A stretch of 17,465 nucleotides of DNA from Candidatus Geothermarchaeota archaeon (GTDB lineage: Archaea; Thermoproteota; Nitrososphaeria; Geothermarchaeales; JAUWBL01), in assembly GCA_030601715.1 (NCBI GenBank), contig JAUWBL010000005.1:1-17465 (forward strand), in the 5' to 3' direction. Position numbers and translations under genes: made by a program. The stretch's first letter is position 1. The number at the start of each line of letters is the position of its first letter. Under the pieces are notes generated by a model that saw only the letters and a program-made list of their open reading frames with translations, did not search any database and was not told the origin of the DNA. Shown here one piece after another: positions 6,990-14,522 of the stretch.

Positions 6990-8687
6990 TCACCACCAGG
7001 AGTCTCCCGTTGTGCCCTCCGTCCACTCCCCCCAGACCGCCCTCAGGGCTCCGCTGACCTCCCCCACTGTTGCTCCAACCTTCACGGCATTCAGGACGTG
7101 GGGAAAGAGGTTCTCGTCCTCCCTCTCGGCGATACCGGCCACGGAATCGAGAGCTGCTCCTACCTTGCCGGGATCTCTGTCTTCCTTGAAGCGCTTCAGT
7201 CGGGACATGACCCGATCCCTGGACACTACGTCCACTGTCTGTATCCCAAACTTGGCCTCTCCGGGGTCCGTGGCGAGGTTGACCCCGATCACTGGGATCT
7301 CGCCTGCATCGACCCCGAGCTGGTGCCTGTGGGCGCTCTCCGCTATCCTCCTCTGCGGATAGCCTGCCTCCACAGCCTTAGTCATGCCTCCCATCTCCTC
7401 GACTTCATCGATGATTTTCCACGCACGCTCCTCGATCTCGTCTGTCAGCCACTCCAAGTAGTACGAGCCTCCCAGCGGGTCCACGGTTTCAGCTAGACCG
7501 GACTCGTGGGCCAACACCTGCTGAACCCTGACTGCCAGTCTAACCGCTTCCTCAGTCGGCAGCCCCATAGCCTCGTCATAGCTGTTGACGTGAAGGGATT
7601 GAGCGCCCCCAAGAACCGCCGCGAGAGCCTGGAGCGTAGTTCGTATCACGTTCACCAGGGACTGTTGCGCGGTCATCGTTACGCCAGCCGTCTGAACATG
7701 GAACCTCATCCTCATAGAGGCGGGACGTCTGGCCTCAAACCTGTCCTTCATTATCTGGGCCCACATCCGTCGAGCGGCTCGGAACTTGGCCACCTGCTCC
7801 AAGACGTTGGTTCGCGATCCATAGAAGAACGAGAGTCGACGGGCGAAGTCGTCTATGGGCATCCCCCTAGCCAAGGCCCACCTTGTGTACTCTACGCCAT
7901 TCGCCAGCGTGAATGCCAGCTCCTCGGCCGGGGTGGCCCCAGCCTCCTCGAAATGATATCCACTGATGCTTATGCTGTTCCATCGCGGCATGTTCTGAGC
8001 GCAGTAGATGATGATGTCTGTCGCGTACCTCATGGAGTGCATGGGTGGGTAGATGTGGGTGTTGCGAGCGATGTACTCCTTTAGTATGTCATTCTGGACC
8101 GTTCCGCCCAGGCCCTCCCTGGCTATTCCCCGAGCCTCCGCCGCAACAACATACATCGAGAGGATCTCCATAGCGGAGCTGTTTATCGTCATGGAGGTGG
8201 TGACCTTCTCCATCGGGATGTCCTTGAAGACCAGGTCCATCTCCCTCCAGACTGGCATCGACACACCAACCTTCCCCACCTCGCCCGACGCCATCGGGTC
8301 AGTAGGATCCAGGCCGAGCTGGGTGGGAAGATCGAAGGCCATGCTCAAACCTGTCTGACCTGCGTCCAAGAGGTACCTGTATCGCTGGTTGGTGTCCTCG
8401 GCCGAGCCGAAGCCCGCGTACTGCCGGACCGTCCAGATCCTGCCTCTGTACATGGTGGGGTACACTCCCCGAGTGAAGGGGTATTCCCCCGGAAAGGATA
8501 GCCTATCGAGATACCTCCAGTTTCTATCCTCCAGGTCAAGGGGGGTGTACAGCCTCCGAACCGAGAGGCCTTCCTCAGTCAGAAACTCGCTCTTTCTCTC
8601 TGGCCTCTTCTCAAGCACGGGCTCAGCGACGTCTCTCTTCCATCTGGTTTTTCGTTCGCGCAGGTCTTCAGTCTCATCTGTTCCCAT
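6990..8687 (-). CDS. mcmA: Methylmalonyl-CoA mutase, catalytic (large) subunit without B12 domain
   Basis: About 565 residues. It isomerises (R)-methylmalonyl-CoA and succinyl-CoA. The sequence starts with the FPGEYPFTRGVYPTMYRGR substrate-tunnel segment and continues with VRQYAGFGSAEDTNQRY (active-site Tyr), FDLPTQLGLD, ISGYHFEEAGAT (active-site His) and DPLGGSYYLE. It stops after the TIM barrel; the C-terminal cobalamin-binding domain of single-chain mutases is absent, so a separate small subunit must exist outside the window. This split form is common in archaea. Start: ATG at 8687 (MGTDETEDL), with GGTGA a few bases upstream, overlapping the epimerase end by 14 bases; an ATG at 8705 and a TTG at 8720 are in frame. 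Last gene of the GNAT-epimerase-mutase run. Confidence 0.96.
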   Translation of the reverse strand: MGTDETEDLRERKTRWKRDVAEPVLEKRPERKSEFLTEEGLSVRRLYTPLDLEDRNWRYLDRLSFPGEYPFTRGVYPTMYRGRIWTVRQYAGFGSAEDTNQRYRYLLDAGQTGLSMAFDLPTQLGLDPTDPMASGEVGKVGVSMPVWREMDLVFKDIPMEKVTTSMTINSSAMEILSMYVVAAEARGIAREGLGGTVQNDILKEYIARNTHIYPPMHSMRYATDIIIYCAQNMPRWNSISISGYHFEEAGATPAEELAFTLANGVEYTRWALARGMPIDDFARRLSFFYGSRTNVLEQVAKFRAARRMWAQIMKDRFEARRPASMRMRFHVQTAGVTMTAQQSLVNVIRTTLQALAAVLGGAQSLHVNSYDEAMGLPTEEAVRLAVRVQQVLAHESGLAETVDPLGGSYYLEWLTDEIEERAWKIIDEVEEMGGMTKAVEAGYPQRRIAESAHRHQLGVDAGEIPVIGVNLATDPGEAKFGIQTVDVVSRDRVMSRLKRFKEDRDPGKVGAALDSVAGIAEREDENLFPHVLNAVKVGATVGEVSGALRAVWGEWTEGTTGDSWW

Positions 8688-9111
8688 TCGGTTCACCCAT
8701 TTCATGATATCTCTCAACAAGCTCCACCAAGACGCCGTGGGCTGATCTAGGATGGATGAAGTTCATAGCCCTGCTGCCAGGAATCACCTTGGGTTCCGAG
8801 TAGACGAGATGTGCCCCTCCCTCCTTGACACGTTTCGTCACGCTGGCAAGGTCGTCAACCGAGAAGGCAACATGGTGGATGCCTTCACCCCTCTCCTGGA
8901 GGAACTTCGCCACGGCACCGTCCTGCGAAAGGGGTTCGAGAAGTTCGATCCGTGTTTCGCCGATCTGAAGCATCGCGATCCTGACCTGCTCCTCTATGGC
9001 CTCCTCAACCCCAACTAGCTCTAGCCTCAAGGCGTCTCTGTAGAAGGGTAGTGCATCGTCAAGTCGATTCACGGCGATTCCAATGTGGTCTATTCTCATC
9101 ACTTCGGCCAT
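8674..9111 (-). CDS. mce: Methylmalonyl-CoA epimerase
   Basis: 145 residues, typical for this small vicinal-oxygen-chelate (glyoxalase fold) enzyme, which interconverts the (S) and (R) forms of methylmalonyl-CoA. Metal ligands are visible as His9 (IDHIGIAV), His80 (GIHHVAFSVDD) and Glu130 (GVLVELVERY). NFIHPRSAHGVLVE is a family hallmark. The ATG at 9111 has a strong site, GGAGGGTGA, close upstream. The gene overlaps the mutase start, so the two are translationally coupled and act in sequence between methylmalonyl-CoA produced or used by the carboxyltransferase and succinyl-CoA. The GNAT paralog 2 lies 175 bases upstream on the same strand. Confidence 0.94.
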   Translation of the reverse strand: MAEVMRIDHIGIAVNRLDDALPFYRDALRLELVGVEEAIEEQVRIAMLQIGETRIELLEPLSQDGAVAKFLQERGEGIHHVAFSVDDLASVTKRVKEGGAHLVYSEPKVIPGSRAMNFIHPRSAHGVLVELVERYHEMGEPNGNR

Positions 9112-9286
9112 GGTTCACCCTCCGGTGGGCTTTCCACAATGCGCTTGGGACGTAGAGCTGATAAGTTCGGATTGTGCTGCGTCTGTCTGTCTCTTACGCG
9201 TGCAGTCCAGCAGCGTTTAGCCGCAACTTCTTATGCAGGGGTAGAGCCTAGGTCTGGCTACAACCTGACCTGGTTTCCAGCAGTTC

Positions 9287-10009
9287 TCAGACATCGATGG
9301 ATTCGGGAACTCTGATCGGTCTCGATGATTCCAGAAGACCCGGAGGTACGGGCCTCTCTCCCAGCTTTCCTTCGAACTTCGGTTTCACGTAGGCGTCCCA
9401 CTGTTCCCTGGTCGTGAAGAACACCCGGGCTCCGCCGAGCTCGTGCTGATAGTCAGGGTACGGCTTCTGGTATTGGGCGAGTCTGATGCCCCAGTATCTG
9501 AAGCCTGTGTAGCTCTCGTAGGTGGCCCACCACTCCACGATGTCGAGGTCCTCGAACGCGTGCTCCATCTTCGCAACATACATGAGAGCTCCGATCCCAG
9601 CCCCCCTCTTGAAGGTCATGGTATGGAGGCTTATGGCCACGTCTTCGTCCCAGAGACGGGCGTTTGCTATCGCCGCCAACTCCCCGTCGATCACGCCGAC
9701 CAAGCAGAAGTGATCCTTCACGCGGTATCTCTTCCATGCCAGGATCTCTCCGAGCACCCTCGCGCTGACCACGTCATAGAAGTCTAGCTCCCTGTCCAGA
9801 ACTTTCTTCGTGGTCTCGACGATGACGGAAGCTTCCTCCCGGTCCGCCTCCCTTACAACCATCTTCCTATCATCTGGGAGGGTGAGAACCCTTGGAGGAT
9901 ACTTCTTGTCGAGGAGGGGAGACTCGGGAGGCCTCAGAATGGGCTCGAAATCCTCCACGTGAACCTTGAACTCCTCGTAGGACACCGGACAGGGGGGTTT
10001 GAAGGACAA
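9287..10009 (-). CDS. GNAT-like N-acetyltransferase, paralog 2
   Basis: About 240 residues, paralog of the protein at 830-1498, with the same architecture: an N-terminal extension ending in VLTLPDDRKMVVREADREE, then LDFYDVVSAR, FCLVGVIDGELAAIANARL, ISLHTMTFKRGAGIGALMYVAK (GNAT motif A, acetyl-CoA loop), YWGIRLAQYQKPYPDYQHELGGARVFF in two blocks, and a C-terminal tail. Substrate is unknown. It precedes epimerase and mutase on the same strand, just as paralog 1 precedes the thiolase. Start: a GTG at 10018 is in frame but overlaps the ribosome binding site GAGGTG (10021-10016); the TTG at 10009, six bases behind that site, is the better start, mirroring the arrangement of paralog 1. Confidence 0.78.
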   Translation of the reverse strand: MSFKPPCPVSYEEFKVHVEDFEPILRPPESPLLDKKYPPRVLTLPDDRKMVVREADREEASVIVETTKKVLDRELDFYDVVSARVLGEILAWKRYRVKDHFCLVGVIDGELAAIANARLWDEDVAISLHTMTFKRGAGIGALMYVAKMEHAFEDLDIVEWWATYESYTGFRYWGIRLAQYQKPYPDYQHELGGARVFFTTREQWDAYVKPKFEGKLGERPVPPGLLESSRPIRVPESIDV

Positions 10010-10043
10010 CTTGTACACCTCTCACTTACCAAGTAGGAAAATC

Positions 10044-10052
10044 GTATTAAAT
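10044..10052. promoter_or_regulatory. TATA-like element in the divergent GNAT2/oadG region
   Basis: GTATTAAAT is the only strongly AT-rich stretch in the 95 bases between the minus-strand acetyltransferase operon and the plus-strand decarboxylase operon. Read on the plus strand it would place a start near 10074, about 30 bases before the GTG of the first subunit. Read on the minus strand it falls about 25 bases before the acetyltransferase ribosome binding site. One box may serve both directions, but this rests on spacing alone. Confidence 0.35.
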
Positions 10053-10104
10053 CTGTGGAACCCTTAGGGTCTGTTCTCCTAGATCTCTGTTAGGTGTACT
10101 CGCT

Positions 10105-10350
10105 GTGAGTTTCGCCGCGGACATAACAGTCATAGGCATCCTCGGCATGACAGCTGCTCTGGTGGTGATACTCCTACTCCTTGAGCTTCTGAAGAGGCTA
10201 GGTCCACGACACCTAGCTGTCGCCAAGCCTCCCGAGATGGAGATGCAGGCCCCAGAATCAGCTGAACCCGAGCCGTCTGACGAGGAGCTCGCGGCGACCG
10301 CGGCAGTAGCCCTGATGGTGTACCAACATGAAGAAAAAATTCAGGGTTAG
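10105..10350 (+). CDS. oadG: OadG/MmdD-like small membrane subunit of a sodium-pumping decarboxylase
   Basis: 81 residues with a GTG start and AGGTG eight bases upstream. One membrane helix spans roughly residues 7-28 (ITVIGILGMTAALVVILLLL), followed by a Pro/Glu/Ala-rich linker and DEELAATAAVALMVYQ, which matches the C-terminal region of gamma/delta chains (OadG, PF04277) of sodium-transporting oxaloacetate and methylmalonyl-CoA decarboxylases. These subunits help assemble the complex and link the carboxyltransferase to the membrane part. The 3' end overlaps the biotin-carrier gene by 23 bases and the beta subunit follows, which strengthens the call, since the protein alone is short and variable. 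Confidence 0.75.
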   Translation: MSFAADITVIGILGMTAALVVILLLLELLKRLGPRHLAVAKPPEMEMQAPESAEPEPSDEELAATAAVALMVYQHEEKIQG

Positions 10351-10723
10351 AGTAGGAGATCGGACATTCGACGTAGAGGTCGAGGAGGTCCAAAGAGAGC
10401 CGGAAGAGCCTACACTACTTGATAGAGAGAAGACTAGAGAGGAGCGACGCCACATTGCACACCCCGCTCGTGCTGTCGTGAGAACCATTGAAGAGGCGAT
10501 GGTGGTCCGTGAAGAAGGAGTCGTGAGTGCGCCACTCTCCGGAACGGTTTTGTCGACATCTGTGAGCGTGGGCGACAAGGTGCGGACAGGCGACCTCCTG
10601 TTGACCCTGGAGGCGATGAAGATGGAGAACGAGATCTATTCTCCCGTCTCCGGCGTCGTAAAGGAGATCACGGAACAGGGTCAAGACGTAGACTATGGAA
10701 AGACCCTGGTAGTCATTGGGTAG
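10328..10723 (+). CDS. mmdC: Biotin carrier protein of the methylmalonyl-CoA decarboxylase/acyl-CoA carboxylase complex
   Basis: 131 residues. The last 75 or so form a biotinyl domain with the canonical EAMKMENEI, biotinylated on Lys98, and the paired half-motifs VSAPLSGTVLS and SPVSGVVKEI. The N-terminus (KFRVRVGDRTFDVEVEEV) is the short beta segment usual in these carriers, then a charged linker (residues 20-60). Carboxyl groups move from the carboxyltransferase to this biotin and then to the membrane beta subunit, where decarboxylation drives sodium export. Start: ATG at 10328 with GGTG seven bases upstream, inside the end of oadG; mmdB starts eight bases after its stop. Confidence 0.94.
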   Translation: MKKKFRVRVGDRTFDVEVEEVQREPEEPTLLDREKTREERRHIAHPARAVVRTIEEAMVVREEGVVSAPLSGTVLSTSVSVGDKVRTGDLLLTLEAMKMENEIYSPVSGVVKEITEQGQDVDYGKTLVVIG

Positions 10724-10731
10724 GGAGAAGG

Positions 10732-11832
10732 ATGGTCCCATTTCCATGGGGCAACGCCCTCATGATCGGCGTCGGCCTCGCTCTGATCTATCTGGGCATC
10801 GAGAAGAAGTACGAGCCCCTTCTCCTCCTCCCTATAGGGTTCGGATGCATCCTCGTCAACATCCCCTTTTCGGGCCTAATGGAGCCGGGCGGCTTCATCA
10901 GGGTAATCTACGACGCGGGCATCTCCACCCATCTGTTTCCCGTGCTGATCTTCCTCGGAATTGGGGCTATGTCCGACTTCGGTCCCCTCCTAGAGAAGCC
11001 CTGGGTCGTCCTTCTCTCGGTGCCGGCGCATCTCGGCATCTTCATTGCCCTCTTCGCGGCCCTTCAGTTGGGTTTCACCCCCATCGAGGCGAGCTCCGTG
11101 GGCATCATAGGAGCGATGGATGGACCCACAGCCATCTTCGTCACCTCACGATACGCCCCTAACCTGCTCGGCCCGATCACCGTCGCTGCCTACTCGTATA
11201 TCGCGATGGTGCCTATGCTCCAGATCCCCTTGTCCAAGGCTCTGACGACTCGAAGAGAGAGACTCATCCGGATGAAGTACAGGCCGGAGGCACAGAGCAA
11301 ACTCCAGAGGGTGCTTCTGCCGATCGTTGTCGTCCTGGTCACGGGCGTCATCGCGCCTCAAGGTGTCCCTCTTATGGGCAGTCTAATGCTGGGCAACTTT
11401 CTGAGGGAGTCTGGCGTGGTTGAACGCCTAGCTCGAGCATCAAAGAACGAGATCGCAAACGTTACAACACTCCTTCTGGGGATAGCGGTCGGGGGCACCA
11501 TGCAAGCGGAGCAATTCCTAGAAGTGCAGACTCTACTCATCTTCGCGCTGGGACTGCTCGCCTTTGTATCCGCCTTGACCTTGGGAATCCTAGCTGGAAA
11601 GCTGGCCGCATTTGTCACCAGAGGTAAGATAAACCCCCTCATCGGAGCCACCGCGATCTCAGCCTTCCCCATGGCCTCTAGGGTGGCTCACACGATAGCG
11701 AGGCAAGAGGATCCAGACAACTGGCTGCTTATGCACGCCATGGCCGCGAACACAGGGGGTCAGATCGCCTCGGTGCTGGTGGGATCCTTGATCCTTACGT
11801 ACGCTCCGATTCTGCTCGGTATCCCACCATAG
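10732..11832 (+). CDS. mmdB: Sodium-pumping decarboxylase beta subunit (MmdB/OadB)
   Basis: 366 residues, a polytopic membrane protein with about nine or more hydrophobic segments. It carries the family landmarks IIGAMDGPTAIF, whose Asp130 corresponds to the essential sodium/proton-site aspartate of OadB; FLGIGAMSDFGPLL near the N-terminus; and late NPLIGATAISAFPMASRVAH followed by HAMAANTGGQIASVLVG. The protein decarboxylates carboxybiotin and exports sodium. MmdB and OadB cannot be told apart by eye; the mutase, epimerase and carboxyltransferase in the window favour methylmalonyl-CoA as substrate. Start: ATG at 10732 with GGGAG a few bases upstream. No carboxyltransferase gene follows in this operon; the likely partner is at 16152-17465 on the other strand. 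Confidence 0.94.
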   Translation: MVPFPWGNALMIGVGLALIYLGIEKKYEPLLLLPIGFGCILVNIPFSGLMEPGGFIRVIYDAGISTHLFPVLIFLGIGAMSDFGPLLEKPWVVLLSVPAHLGIFIALFAALQLGFTPIEASSVGIIGAMDGPTAIFVTSRYAPNLLGPITVAAYSYIAMVPMLQIPLSKALTTRRERLIRMKYRPEAQSKLQRVLLPIVVVLVTGVIAPQGVPLMGSLMLGNFLRESGVVERLARASKNEIANVTTLLLGIAVGGTMQAEQFLEVQTLLIFALGLLAFVSALTLGILAGKLAAFVTRGKINPLIGATAISAFPMASRVAHTIARQEDPDNWLLMHAMAANTGGQIASVLVGSLILTYAPILLGIPP

Positions 11833-12145
11833 CTGGTGTCGCGACAAGAAACTAACCTTGCGGGTGTAGCTGTCGAGGATTCACGCCACGGTGGCAGAGC
11901 TTCTTGCGTGGGCGCTACGTGGTATGCCTGAAACGTGGCTCTGTGACAAGCTTGCGGAGACCGGCCTTGTCAGCGATGATAGATTCATGCCCAGTGCATA
12001 TGTTGCCATGGCCTACCGAATTCCTAGAAGATCATATGTGCCAACTACAGCTCAATATACTGCGCAACTATAGAATGATATAGAATGACAACGCTTCTTC
12101 GCTTATTTACGACAGGTCTTCAGTTAATGATGAAGTGAGTCTTTC
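11833..12145. other. 313-base region between mmdB and the Mo hydroxylase operon
   Basis: A GTG-started frame of 60 codons (11891-12073) is present, but it has no recognisable motif, resembles nothing I know and lacks a clear ribosome binding site, so I do not call it a gene; a decayed remnant is possible. The right part (12050-12130) is clearly AT-rich compared with the surroundings and probably contains the promoter of the downstream operon, including the tandem repeat at 12069-12088 and a TATA-like CTTATTTAC at 12102-12110. Confidence 0.5.
12069..12088 (+). repeat. Perfect 10-bp tandem repeat upstream of xdhA
   Basis: TATAGAATGA occurs twice, head to tail, without mismatch, about 60-75 bases before the start codon of the Mo hydroxylase operon. 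Tandem sites one helical turn apart are typical for regulator binding on one DNA face; each copy also has a TATA-like core. Function is inferred only from position. Confidence 0.6.
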
Positions 12146-14518
12146 TTGACTAAGTTCAAATATGTCGGTCGCCCGGTTCCTCGCGTCGACGCCATGGAAA
12201 AGGTCACAGGATCGGCGGTTTTCACCGACGACATCGAACTGCCGGGGATGTTGCATACCAAGCTCCTGAGGAGCCCCCACCCACACGCACGGATAGTCGA
12301 GACAAGGACCGACAGAGCAGAAGCCGTAGAAGGTGTTGTCTCGGTCGTCACGGGAAGGGACTTCCCATTCAAGCTCGGGATATACGTCGGAGATCGGGAC
12401 GTCCTCGCAACCGAAAAAGCTCTATGGGTTGGACAGCCCGTGGCCGCCGTGGTCGCTGAGACCGAGGCGATCGCTGAGAAGGCAGTTCAACTCATCGAGG
12501 TCGAGTACGAGAATCTGGAAGCAGTTTTCGACGCCAGGAAAGCCATGGAAGAGGACGCTCCGATCATACACGAAAGACTCGGAGAGTACCGGACTCTCCC
12601 CATTTTCTCACCGCGCCCCGGCACCAACATAGCCAGTGTCTTCACCCTCAAGAAGGGAGACATCGAGAAGGGCTTCGCCGAGGCTGACCTCATAGTCGAG
12701 AACGAGTTCTCCTTGCCTCAAGTGTCCCACGCGTACATGGAAACCATGTGCTTCATCGCAAGGCACGGTGCCGACGGAAACGTCGAGATCTGGAGCTCGA
12801 GTCAACCCCCTTTCATCGTAAGGTATCTCACCAGCATGTCCTTGGACATCCCCCTCAGCAAAATCGTCGTCCACGCGCCCTATGTGGGCGGGGGGTTCGG
12901 AGGGAAGGCAGGCCTCAACTTCGAGCCGTTGACTGTACTCCTGTCCAAAGCGTCGGGAAACAGACCAGTAAAACTGAGGCTGACCAGAGAAGAACACTTT
13001 ACCGTTGCAGCCATCAGGCCGGGACTCCACGCTACCGTCAAGACGGGGGTCAAGAAGGACGGCAGAATCGTTGCGGAAAAGATAGTCTATGTTTTCGACG
13101 CCGGCGCCAATGCAGACTACGCCGTCAACGTTGGTAGGGCGGCCGGATACGACGCCATAGGACCCTACGACATCCCCAACGTCGAAGCCGAGTCGTTCAC
13201 CGTCTACACGAATAAGCTCTACGCGACGGCTTTTCGAGGCTTCGGTCACATGGAGCTTCACTGGGCCATAGAAAGACAGAGAGACATCATAGCGAAGAAG
13301 CTTGGGATGGATCCGATCGAGTTCCGAGCGAAGAATGTTCTTAAGCCCGGTATCTCCGAGACGGGCACGGGAGCGAGGCTACGGGAAGACGCCGCCAACC
13401 TTGAGGAGTGTCTGAGAAGAGTCGGAGACGCCTTGGAGTGGGGAAAGAAGCCAGCCAAGCCAAAAGAGCCTTGGAAAGTGAGGGGCAAGGGGCTCGCGGT
13501 CCTGATGAAGGGACCGGCTATCCCCCCCAATACTGCATCATCGGCCGTAGTCAGGTTCAACGAAGATGCAAGCATAGAGCTCATGGTGGGGACGAGCGAG
13601 ATGGGTCAGGGAACTCTGACGTCCCTAACACAGATGGTGGCAGAGCGTCTGAGGGTGCCTATGGAGAAGATCAGAGTCGCCTCTCTCCGTGGTACTGCAA
13701 GTACGATGTACACATGGCAGACGGTAGGGAGCAGGGGTCTGTTCATGGATGGAAGAGCCGTGTTGGAAGCTAATAAGGACGCTGAGAGCCAGATCAAACA
13801 GATCGCATCACAGGTCCTCCATGTTTCCGAGGAGGATCTCGAGCTTGCCGAAGAAAAGGTTCGAGTAAGAGAGGAGCCTTGGAGAAGCTTGACGCTAGCG
13901 GAAGTCGTCATGGGATACATGTATCCCGGCGGAAACTCCATCGGTGGCCCTGTGGTGGGGAGAGGGAGCTACATCGCCACGGGGCTGTCGGTTCTTGACC
14001 CTGACACTGGGCAGGGCAACCCCGCGGTCTTCGAGACCTTCGGATGCCAAGGAGCCGAGGTGGAGGTTAACGTCCTCACGGGCCAGGTCGAAATCCTCAA
14101 GGCCTTCTCCGCTTTCGACATAGGTCGAGCCATCAACCCCCTACTGGTGGAGGGGCAGGTCTACGGAGGAACTGTCATGGCAAGTAGCATCGCCCTCTTC
14201 GAGCAGCTCATCTATCAGGAGGGTGTTCTGCTCAATCCTCACTTCCTAGACTACAAGATAGCTCGCATGTCTGATGCGCCGGAAGACATGGTTTCCATCT
14301 CCGTGGAGAACCCCCAGGAGGACGGACCCTACGGAGCAAGGGGTATCGGTGAGCTTACCATGATCGGCATGGCAGCGGCGCTAGGAAACGCTGTGTCGAA
14401 TGCTTTGAACATAGAGATAAAGGATCTGCCGATGACCCCTGAGAACGTCTGGAAAGCCGTCACACGGCAGAACCCGAAGTTGTTGGAGAGGGCGAAGAGA
14501 TACCTCAAGGGGGAGTGA
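12146..14518 (+). CDS. xdhA: Xanthine dehydrogenase-family molybdenum hydroxylase, large catalytic subunit
   Basis: 790 residues, full length for the Mo-binding subunit of three-subunit enzymes. It opens with YVGRPVPRVDAMEKVTGSA and has the aldehyde oxidase/xanthine dehydrogenase a/b hammerhead (about residues 1-125). Mo-pterin contacts are GGGFGGK (248-254), AFRGFG (362-367, with Arg364 and Phe366 at the purine-contact positions of xanthine oxidases) and GARGIGE, whose Glu736 is the catalytic base. The form I CO dehydrogenase loop (AYxCSFR) is absent. The residue after GGGFGGK is Ala255 where xanthine oxidases have Glu, and AFRGFG is followed by HME rather than the usual PQ, so the substrate may not be xanthine. 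Start: TTG at 12146 with AAGTGAG upstream. First gene of a tight three-gene operon; MocA at 6359 probably matures its cofactor. Confidence 0.93.
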   Translation: MTKFKYVGRPVPRVDAMEKVTGSAVFTDDIELPGMLHTKLLRSPHPHARIVETRTDRAEAVEGVVSVVTGRDFPFKLGIYVGDRDVLATEKALWVGQPVAAVVAETEAIAEKAVQLIEVEYENLEAVFDARKAMEEDAPIIHERLGEYRTLPIFSPRPGTNIASVFTLKKGDIEKGFAEADLIVENEFSLPQVSHAYMETMCFIARHGADGNVEIWSSSQPPFIVRYLTSMSLDIPLSKIVVHAPYVGGGFGGKAGLNFEPLTVLLSKASGNRPVKLRLTREEHFTVAAIRPGLHATVKTGVKKDGRIVAEKIVYVFDAGANADYAVNVGRAAGYDAIGPYDIPNVEAESFTVYTNKLYATAFRGFGHMELHWAIERQRDIIAKKLGMDPIEFRAKNVLKPGISETGTGARLREDAANLEECLRRVGDALEWGKKPAKPKEPWKVRGKGLAVLMKGPAIPPNTASSAVVRFNEDASIELMVGTSEMGQGTLTSLTQMVAERLRVPMEKIRVASLRGTASTMYTWQTVGSRGLFMDGRAVLEANKDAESQIKQIASQVLHVSEEDLELAEEKVRVREEPWRSLTLAEVVMGYMYPGGNSIGGPVVGRGSYIATGLSVLDPDTGQGNPAVFETFGCQGAEVEVNVLTGQVEILKAFSAFDIGRAINPLLVEGQVYGGTVMASSIALFEQLIYQEGVLLNPHFLDYKIARMSDAPEDMVSISVENPQEDGPYGARGIGELTMIGMAAALGNAVSNALNIEIKDLPMTPENVWKAVTRQNPKLLERAKRYLKGE

Positions 14519-14522
14519 GAAG

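Noticed and set aside
9112..9286. Possible small gene or RNA in the 175-base gap between GNAT paralog 2 and the epimerase
   Set aside because: No defended reading frame, no strong hairpin and no tRNA-like sequence; it probably contains the leader of the epimerase-mutase message.
11891..12073. 60-codon frame MAELLAWALRGMPETWL... between mmdB and xdhA
   Set aside because: No motif, no convincing ribosome binding site, and its end runs into the AT-rich promoter region; kept only as a possible remnant in the intergenic entry.
12608..13261. 217-codon minus-strand frame inside xdhA
   Set aside because: Fully antisense to the Mo-binding subunit, with no domain signature.
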